Source: Geosiphon pyriformis
Lineage: Eukaryota > Glomeromycota > Glomeromycetes > Archaeosporales > Geosiphonaceae
DNA length: 64,000 nt
Direction: 5' to 3'
Assembly (NCBI GenBank): GCA_016748015.1
Contig: JAAOMT010000067.1
Span: forward strand, 208,070-272,069
Shown: one piece after another, positions 57,376 through 64,000 of the stretch
Layout of the letters: every line of letters starts with the position of its first letter
How positions within the stretch are numbered: position 1 is the stretch's first letter
The notes under the pieces: model-generated
Seen by the model: only the letters and a program-made list of their open reading frames with translations
What the model was told of the DNA's origin: nothing
Databases searched by the model: none
Made by a program: the position numbers and the translations under genes

Positions 57376-58290
57376 TGTAAATGAGGTTACACTTATCACA
57401 ATACTGGAAGTCACAGAGAATTAGGCAGTGTTGACATAATTGAGCATTCAACTGCTCTAACTATTGTTCTTGTTCTTCCCTTGTGGGTGCTAATTCTTGG
57501 TAGTGTTCGTGGAATTGTTCCAGATCCAGGAGGTTTATGATGGGTTCTGTGTCCCAGTCAAGCTTTAAAGGTTCTGGAGGGTTGTCTTTGATTGTTTTTA
57601 TCTTTTCTAATGTCGCCCCTTCGATTTTGGTGAGTGCCATTTGCCAAATTTTGTTGTCGTCATGTGGGCAACTGTCCAGTCACTGTACGGCTCTTTGCCA
57701 GACTGCTTCCATTGGGGTTCTTTTCCTTACCCAGTCACTTATTAGAATCGTGTATTGACATGACATGTCACACATTCCTCCCCGTCCTGGGATGTCGTTC
57801 CACATCCCTTCATCTAGCAGGATTTCCCCACAAGCGAGACAAGGTTGGTTATCCCATTTTTCTTGTCTCTTTGGTCGTTCGAAGTGTTCGAGTAAGCATG
57901 GACGACAGTAGAATTTTGTCGTGGTGTGGTATTTCTCATCATCACCATAGCATGCACCCATTAACGACAATTTCTTGCCACAATCGACACATATAAGCTT
58001 AGATTGACAATAAGTAGATTGTTGTGGAATAGTGTAGGTATTATGATAAGTGGTAATGGTTTGGGTGGTCTCTTCTTCTTTCCCTTTTTCTTTATTTTCT
58101 TTGTCCTCTTCCCATTCCCAGCTTGAAGTCGGTTCACTCTCATCGTTGTCGGTCCATGTCAGATCATCAGTTTCCCAGGTAAGTTCTTCCTTTTGTTTCC
58201 CTTTTTCCTTGTTGTTGTTGTCCCAGGAGAGTATTGGCAGCAGCTTGTTGTGCTCTTTATCAGCCTATAATACTTGGTAGGTTTTTCTTT
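57376..58290 (-). pseudogene. G3 Cys-rich zinc-binding module (unrecognised)
   Basis: A charged Glu/Lys linker (58,140-58,030) is followed by paired cysteines: CVDCGKKLSLMGAC (57,990), FYCRPCLLEHF (57,910), QPCLACGEILLDEGMW (57,840), GMCDMSCQYTILISDW (57,770), and after a TAG at about 57,679 and a second segment, CQHCLILCDFQYCDKC (57,440-57,390). That gives three likely zinc sites in about 200 residues. Its frame differs from the protease by a one-base change near 58,300, not present in G4. It is found in all three gypsy copies. I do not recognise the family; it could bind nucleic acid. Confidence 0.7.
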
Positions 58291-58870
58291 CTCCTCCTCC
58301 AGTTTGATCAATAGTTTTTCTCTTGGAGGCGTTTTGAAGTGGCCACACGTGGCCAGAACACGTATGTGTTGGCCCTGATACGTTAGCTGAAGTTCCTGGG
58401 TGTTCCAGTCTAACGTTGCGTTGACTTTGGATAACCAGTCATTACCAATGAGAGCTTGGTATTGAGTGGCTTCCATTACTAGAACTTTAATGGGAGTCAT
58501 GATGCTATTGACTTCAAAAAGAAACTCATTAATTTCACCAATTGGAGTTTTGGTCGCTCCATTGGCTGTGATGATTCTGGTGCTGGCAGCTCAATTAATT
58601 CAGCAACCTAATTAATCCATGAGTTGTCGTGTGATTATGCTGCTAGCTGATCCACTATCTAGGATGAGTTTGATGGGGTGATCATCAACTCTGGCATCTA
58701 TGTACATTGCTGTTATGGGTTTCTCTTCGAGGGTGGCTCTACTGAATAATGATATTGGTGTGTTTTCTTCGAGTTCGAAAGGAAAGATGGCTGCTAGAGA
58801 TTTGTCACTAGAGATGGTTGCCAGTGAAATTGTGTTGGTAGATACGTGCTAATTGAATTCTGTGTTGTTG
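58291..58870 (-). pseudogene. G3 protease
   Basis: Retropepsin-like. The catalytic DSG is at 58,651-58,659 in IKLILDSGSASSIITRQLMD. TPIKVLVMEATQYQALIGND and WLSKVNATLDWNTQELQLTY follow downstream. Stops after QLMD and LGC interrupt it. It is in frame with gag, which suggests a single Gag-Pol precursor. Confidence 0.84.
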
Positions 58871-61083
58871 GATGTGGCATTTTCTGGGATAACCAGAAGA
58901 CTTAAATAATGTTGGGAATTTGGGTTTTGGACGTAACTGGTATCCAAATTCTGGGTGCGTAATCTTGATGGTGGGTCTAGCGAACAGGGAATTGGTTGGT
59001 GAACAACTATCACCAATCTCCAGTTTTGAGTGACTCTGGATCGAGGGTTGCCTGATGTCATTTGAGCTGAGTTCTGGGGTGGTGTTTGAATTGGTTGGGG
59101 TTGATAGATGATTTGTGGCTGCAGTTAATATATTACTTGTGGCTGCAGCTGATAAATCAGAGGTTGATATACTGGCAGTTGATAGATTGGTTGCTGTTTC
59201 ATTGGCAGGTAATTATTCCAATATTGGTCTTGACTTTGATTTGGATAATGATTCAGAGTTTGAAACTGGCGATCGGGGTTTTGATATTGATTTCCCGATT
59301 GTTGGTTATTTAAACACTGGCAACAATCAATTTGGATATGTCTTTGGTTACCACAATAGTGGCAGATATGCATTTCCTGTTGCCACTGTTGATTGGTTGA
59401 TAAAGATGGATGCAGTTGATTTTGGCCACGATTAGAATGTCTTTAGTTATTGCGTTGTTGTGGAGGCTGATAAACAGTGTGATTGTCAGCTAAGTATCCT
59501 TCCAATCTCTTATTGATTGATTCACTGAACTTCTCCAATTTAAAATCCAATTCAGATAATCTGTTCATTACTAGATTAACGGCTTGGGCATGGTTAGCCT
59601 CTGACTCAGCGGATTCAAAATCTCTGGCGCATGTGACTGCGTCTTGAAGCGTGCTAGGATACAACGGGCATACATATTGCAAGATGCTGCTACATAGGCC
59701 ATGGATAAACTGGTTGAGTATCTGTGGTGCTGTGAAATAGTCATCGTCAATTGCTTGAATTTGGCACAAGTTTCAATGGAAGTGTTCCAGGTAAGTGGTA
59801 ACTGCTTCGGTTTCTCCTTGTTTCATGGTGGTAAATGCATTGACTAGGCAATTGATGCTGTTATTGTTGCTGAAGTATCTTAGGAATTCTGTTTTGAAGG
59901 CATTGAAATCTTGTGGTTTATTAACCAAGCTCTGATACCATGAATTGGCGGTATCCTTGAGAAAGTAGGGAATGGCTTGCATAGCTCGAGCGTCATTCCA
60001 TCTGTTGGCTGTGATGGCCTTTTCTACATTATTCAGCCATATTTGAGTATCATCCTCTTTACCAGTAAAGTTGTCAAGTTTTGTGATGGGTGCATAGGCC
60101 ATTGGGTCTAAGTTAGGTGGTTGTAATGGCTGTTGAAGTAGTTGTTGGGGTGGTAGTTGAAGTGGCTATTGTATAGGTTCGGCTACTGGATTAATTGGCA
60201 GTTAATTGATGACGATTATCGGAGGTAAGTTTTGCTGATTAATTAATTTGGGTTTTGGATTGTTCTGTCTTTGCTGATTCTGAGTTTCGATTTCCGAATT
60301 TTATATATTTAAATTTTGCTGAGCTTGAAGATTCGGGGTTTCAACTTCCGGGGTTTCAACTTCTGGGCTTTCAGTGATCGGGTTTTGATAAGTAAATTCT
60401 TAATCCTCTAATTCTTCTTCCTCTTTTTCTGATTTTGCTGTTTCCCATGAATCAGAAATTCCGAAATCTGGTGGAGGTGGTGGTGATCGAAGTTCTGATG
60501 GGGTTGATGATCACGAATTAAATCCCTCAAAGTATTCACCATATGGTCCTAGCAATTCTGTTTTCTTTTGTCTACTTTGGAATGGGAATCGTCCAAATGT
60601 TGATGTTGCAGTTGATGAAAACATGTCAGTTGATGATATGTTGATGGCGCTTCTAAGTGTATAGTGGTAGGATGGGTTGCTTGGGGATTCAACTTTGTTT
60701 TTTTTCCAAGCAGGTGGCTGTAATTTTCTGGGTGTTACTGCTGGTATTTGTAATTTTTTCTTGCCTTTACTAGTGTATGTAATTGGATATCTTTGTTGAG
60801 TGTGGTGTTCAATTTCTTTGTTGATCTCAGTAATGATGGATGCAAAATTATGATTTGTTGGTAGGTTGGTGTTTTGAATTAATTCTTTATAGAAAGTTTC
60901 TCTTGCTGATTCAGTATTCACTGGTGTTACTAATAAAGAGGAAATCTTTTCATTGACATAGAAATTGAAGGCTGATTCGGCAGATATATAATTGTGGTTT
61001 AATTTCAAGTATTGACAATAGTGTTAAAATAAGGATTTTGCGAATCCTAAATGGTTTGCTCCTATAATTTCTGATTCTGTCAC
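58871..61083 (-). pseudogene. G3 gag
   Basis: The N-terminal domain is at 61,083-60,511 (ESEIIGANHLGFAKSLF, SARETFYKELIQNTNLPTNH, LLGPYGEYFEGFNS). A Pro/Gln/acidic linker follows. The capsid-type retrotransposon gag domain at 60,102-59,450 has AYAPITKLDNFTGKEDDTQ, WLNNVEKAI and FNAFKTEFLRYFSNNNSIN. The zinc knuckle CHYCGNQRHIQIDC is near 59,365-59,325. All segments share one frame with the protease. Stops include TGA at FHxNL (about 59,770) and TGA after GFNS. The conserved N-terminus starts at GTG (61,083); no ATG precedes it in frame. Confidence 0.86.
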
Positions 61084-61098
61084 TTTTGGTTTGGTGTT

Positions 61099-61143
61099 GT
61101 CGGTGCTGGTTCTCTGTAGGATTATACCTCACAGAGAGCACCA
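61099..61143 (-). promoter_or_regulatory. G3 primer binding region with strong hairpin
   Basis: In element orientation, TGGTGCTCTCTGTGAGG follows the 5' LTR by two bases. A second arm, CCTACAGAGAACCAGCACC, is complementary to it (GGTGCT with AGCACC, CTCTGT with ACAGAG, AGG with CCT) across a six-base TATAAT loop. The primer site is therefore the 5' arm of a stable stem. Confidence 0.65.
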
Positions 61144-61759
61144 AATGTTACAGGTGATTATTTCTGCTGTTGAATTAAATAACAAACCTGTAACTTGGTA
61201 CTTAAAAGCTACTTCCATTGAGGCTGTTCTGAAGATGCTGTATCTGAAGGTTTTGGTTGAGTCCTTTGTATAATGGACAGAGATTCAATAGTGTCAATAG
61301 TAGATATATTTTCCAAGAGTTTTCCCAATTTTTTTTTCAGCGTGGTGGCCGGATTAGTCTGGCAGTCGTGTCCTTCTGGTAAGCTATTCAATAATATATA
61401 AAATCCTACTCTTATTTCTGGGTCTTTTACCAGGCTATCCTTGACGTCAATAACTCAGCGCTTAATCTTTAATCAATTAGTATACAACAACAAATCAAAA
61501 ATAAAATAAAGAAAGAGAAATAAAAGAAAATAAAGAAAGAAAAGAAATAAGCCAAGGCAATTTGCAGATTAGTATTCCATTAATAGCCGTGATCAAAAGC
61601 TATTGTTCCAGCATGGTCAAGTATCAATTACTATCAACATAAAGGGTTGATAATGGGGAAGTGGATGGAAATATAAAATAATTATTTATTTGATGATTGC
61701 GTTTTTAGGCTAAGGATTCTGTGGTATTGATTCTTTTTTTTCTGTTTCTAACACTACTG

Positions 61760-61771
61760 CTATATATACAT
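61760..61771 (-). promoter_or_regulatory. TATA box of G3 5' LTR
   Basis: Element-strand ATGTATATATAG lies just downstream of the minisatellite block and upstream of CAGTAGTGTTAG. Placement and conservation in every family-A LTR support a promoter role. Confidence 0.55.
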
Positions 61772-61775
61772 AATT

Positions 61776-61942
61776 GAGATTCCTCAATTCCTCGATTCTT
61801 CATGACAGGAATCCTGGAATTCCTGGAATCCTGCGATTCCTTTGAGAAGAATTCTGGAATTCTGGAATTCTGCAATTTCTTGTTGGGAATCCTGAAATTC
61901 CTGGAATCTTGCAATTCCTGAGAGAAATCCTGGAATTCCACA
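61776..61942 (-). repeat. GGAATTCC/GGAATCC minisatellite in G3 5' LTR
   Basis: Imperfect units of CAGGAATCCTGGAATTCC type, many of them short palindromes, fill this block. The 3' LTR has fewer units. The same type occurs in G4 (47,215-47,385) and the solo LTR (38,395-38,505), while G1 has ATTGCT units in the same place. Confidence 0.8.
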
Positions 61943-62010
61943 TTTACTACACTTACTTCTGATTGGCTAATAATTATGCTAATACATTTCTTATATTTCT
62001 ATAAGTAACA

Positions 62011-63095
62011 ACAGAGCTAGAACCGGTGTTTTTGTTGTCATCCTTATCAGAGTTTGAATTGAAATTGAAAATTGATTCCAATTCTGATGTACAGCTGCTG
62101 ATTGGTTCTTCCTCTTCGGAGATTGTGTAGATTATACATGGTGGTAGATTGTAAATGAGGTCACACTCATTACAATATTGGAAGTCACATGGAATCAAAC
62201 AATGATCACATAGTCGAGTGTTTATTTCTTCCAATCTTTGTTCTTGCTCTTTTTTGGTAGATGCTAAGTTCTGATAGTGTTTATGGAATTCTTCCGAACT
62301 GTTTTTTAAGTTGAGAAAGGTGTCTGGATTGAGAACCAAAACAATGTCTGTTGGTTTTGGAAGGTTGTTCTTGATCTCCAGAATTTCACTGGGCAAAGTG
62401 CTCTCTACTTTGGTGTTAGCCATTTGCCAGATTTTGTCTTCATTGTGTGAGTAACCTTCTAAGCAAGAGATCGCTTGGTACCAGATGGCTGTTATTGGCG
62501 TGCTGTGACTCACCCAATTGTTGATAAGGATTGTGTATTGGCACGAAGTGTCGTATGTTCCTCCTCAAACAGGAATGTCATTCTACATTCTTTCGTTAAG
62601 TAACTGTTTGCCACAAGTGAGACATGGTTCATTGTTCCACTTGTTTTGTTGTTTTGGGTAACCATAGCGTTCTCTATAGCATGGTTTGCAGTAGTAGTGA
62701 GTTCACATTCAGTAGTCTTTGTCTGGCATGATCCATGCTCTCATGGAAGAGAGTTTTTTCTTGCAGTTCTGACATTTTAAGTAAATGTAAGGTGGCTCCT
62801 TCACTGACTTACATAAGTATTCTTTTTCTCAGCCACTGGTTATTTTTTCTGTGGCTTTGTCGGCTTTTCCAGGTAAGTTTTCTTCTTTCTTCTTTCTTTT
62901 CCCTTTTTCTTTCCAGCTGGTTGGTGTTGCTTTGCTTTCATTGTCATTATTCCAGGCATTGATAGTGGTTTTACAGGTATGTTTTTCTGTTTCTGTTCCT
63001 TTTTTCTTTACATTGTTCCTTTCTTCTCAGTTTAGAATTGGTGGTAGCTCGTTGTACTCGACGTCAGTCTATGATACTTGATATACCTTCCAAGT
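62011..63095 (-). pseudogene. G4 Cys-rich zinc-binding module
   Basis: CQNCKKKLSSMRA (about 62,770), YYCKPCYRERYG, EPCLTCGKQLLNERM, TSCQYTILINNW and CDHCLIPCDFQYCNEC (about 62,200-62,150) give the same paired-cysteine layout as in G3. The open segment 62,513-62,000 carries the last pair and the acidic linker, and is cut by the G3 LTR. Several TGA and TAG codons occur between 62,570 and 62,850. Confidence 0.68.
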
Positions 63096-63788
63096 AGGCT
63101 TTGGTTTTTTCTTTTTGAAATCGATGAGCAGCATTAATGACGTGACGTTGTTAGGTTTGAAATGGCTACATGTGGCTGGTACTTGCATGTATTGGCCATT
63201 TTGGCTAAGTTGGAGTTCCTGTGTATTTCAGTTGAGCATTGCATTAGTTTTGAACAACCAGTCATTGCCAACGAGAGCTTGGTACTGGGTTGCTTCCATT
63301 ACTAATACCTTGATTGGTACAGTGATATCATTGATTTCAATAAGTAGATCATCAATCTCACCAATAGAAGTTTTGATTGCTTCATCAGCTGTTATAATTC
63401 TGGCACTAACAGCACGATTAACTCAGCAACCTAATTGGTCCATGAGTTGTCATGTAATAATGCTGTCTGCTGACCCACTATCAAGAATGAGCTTGATGGA
63501 ATGGCCATCAATTTTGGCATTAGTGTACATTGCCATGATGGGTTTTTCCTTAATAATGGCTTCACTGAACAAAGGAACTCCTGATGGTTCCTTAATTTCA
63601 AATGAGAATATGGCTGCAAGTGACTTGTTTTCTGTGACAGTGGCTGGTGGGATATTGCTGGTGAGTGTTAATTGTTGATTGGATTCCGAATTGGTGTTGG
63701 TGGCATCTTCTGGGGTAACCAAGAGACTTAAATAGTTCTGGGAATTCAGGTTTTGGGTGGCACTGGTACCCAAATTCCACAAATGCAA
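63096..63788 (-). pseudogene. G4 protease
   Basis: The active site DSG is at 63,474-63,482 in IKLILDSGSADSIIT, followed by a stop where G1 has Gln. PIKVLVMEATQYQALVGNDW and FKTNAMLNxNTQELQLS are downstream, and the frame runs on into the Cys-rich module without a shift. Confidence 0.82.
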
Positions 63789-63828
63789 TCTTGATGGTAA
63801 GTTGGAAAAACTGAAGATCAGTTGGTGG

Positions 63829-64000
63829 TGTTACGGGATGGTTTTCTTGTTATATTTAATTGCTGATATCCCGCTTTAATTGCAATCAGTCTTTCGTGAG
63901 TTCCTCAATTCTATTTGTGTGATAATGTCACTGTTACACTGAAGGCTTTCTTTTTACTGTTGCGATGTAAGTTATTCTTTAATTCTTGATTGTTGTGTGT
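63829..64000 (+). repeat. Start of a second LTR-B, running off the window
   Basis: TGTTACGGGATGG opens 172 bases identical to 38,893-39,064 except for four C/T or G/A differences. It interrupts the gag end of G4. Whether it is a solo LTR or the start of a complete element cannot be seen. Confidence 0.88.

Larger units (their letters stand above)
51954..62010 (-). mobile_element. Ty3/gypsy element G3 (complete, youngest gypsy copy)
   Basis: A 10.06 kb element inserted in G4, with LTRs at 51,954-52,736 and 61,146-62,010. The flanks, read in element orientation, are CTGT upstream and CCAT downstream, a four-base duplication altered by transitions. The G4 protein (TGSSSV, then IQNGINNDNN) continues across. 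It has fewer stops than G1 or G4, but gag, protease and pol are still broken. The two LTRs differ almost only by transitions plus one roughly 80-base repeat-unit difference. Confidence 0.93.
61146..62010 (-). repeat. G3 5' LTR
   Basis: 865 bases, from TGTTACAGGTGATTATTTCT to TTCTATAAGTAACA in window orientation. It has a full minisatellite block and a TATA motif, and ends at the G4 sequence ACAGAGCTAG. Confidence 0.93.
62011..63828 (-). mobile_element. Ty3/gypsy element G4, 5' part
   Basis: It continues G4 upstream of the G3 insertion and holds the linker, Cys-rich module, protease and the end of gag. It is cut at 63,829 by LTR-B. Protease and Cys-rich module share one frame here, confirming one polyprotein. 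Confidence 0.88.

Noticed and set aside
57537-57996. Plus-strand ORFs at 57,537-57,758 and 57,634-57,996
   Set aside because: They lie antisense to the conserved Cys-rich module of G3; they have no support of their own.
61705-61941. 78-codon Ser/Gln/Arg-rich ORF
   Set aside because: It is a translation of the GAATTCC minisatellite in the G3 5' LTR.
63115-63678. 187-codon plus-strand ORF
   Set aside because: It is the antisense of the G4 protease, whose DSG and flanking blocks are conserved in three copies.
20090-63788. Alternative genetic code with TGA read as Trp
   Set aside because: TAG and TAA occur at the same kinds of positions, and sister copies have normal TGG codons there.
1-64000. 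tRNA, rRNA or other structured RNA genes
   Set aside because: No cloverleaf or rRNA-like block was found by eye; a tRNAscan and Rfam search would be needed to exclude small ones.

Overview
This window looks like a transposon graveyard from a very AT-rich fungal genome. The most likely source is an arbuscular mycorrhizal fungus (Glomeromycotina, Rhizophagus-like). That is an inference from the style of the repeat families, the base composition and the lack of any other gene; a database search would settle it. I found no host gene, tRNA or rRNA. Nearly every coding signal belongs to a retrotransposon, and every copy carries stop codons.

Families. (1) LINE-A, a non-LTR element. ORF1 has an RRM-like region and a CCHC zinc knuckle. 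ORF2 has an apurinic-type endonuclease, RT, RNase H and a C-terminal zinc motif. Copies: A0 tail (1-160, +), A1 (190-7,075, -), A2 (9,335-16,105, +), A3 (30,800-40,560, +), A4 (40,640-46,569, -). (2) LINE-B, which carries only an ORF1 but ends in a LINE-A-like 3' UTR: B1 (-, split by A2) and B2 (+, split by an LTR nest). (3) A Ty3/gypsy family with 0.78-0.88 kb LTRs (TGTTAC...GTAACA) and the order gag, protease, Cys-rich module, dUTPase, RT, RNase H, integrase, C-terminal extension. Copies: G1 (19,185-29,085, +), G3 (51,954-62,010, -), G4 (46,570-51,953 plus 62,011-63,828, -). (4) Solo or partial LTRs: LTR-C (33,211-34,151), a family-A solo LTR (37,705-38,566), LTR-B (38,893-39,893, containing a 227-base assembly gap) and the start of another LTR-B (63,829-64,000).

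Layout from left to right: A0 tail | A1(-) | 3' half of B1(-) | A2(+) | 5' half of B1(-) | 5' half of B2(+) | nested gypsy LTRs and G1(+) | 3' half of B2(+) | A3(+) with three LTR insertions | A4(-) | 3' part of G4(-) | G3(-) | 5' part of G4(-) | LTR-B(+). The nesting gives a relative order: B1 before A2; B2 before L1, L2 and G1; A3 before LTR-C, the solo LTR and LTR-B; A4 before G4, then G3 and LTR-B. Rejoining host reading frames across insertions fixes four-base target duplications at several junctions.

Points of most interest: a complete five-motif dUTPase in the gypsy polyprotein; an unrecognised triple zinc-binding module just upstream of it; a shared YLDN (not YLDD) RT active site; an ORF1-only LINE that borrows the LINE-A tail; repeated LTR insertion at one CCAG site; exchangeable palindromic minisatellites in the LTRs; and decay almost entirely by C-to-T / G-to-A change.
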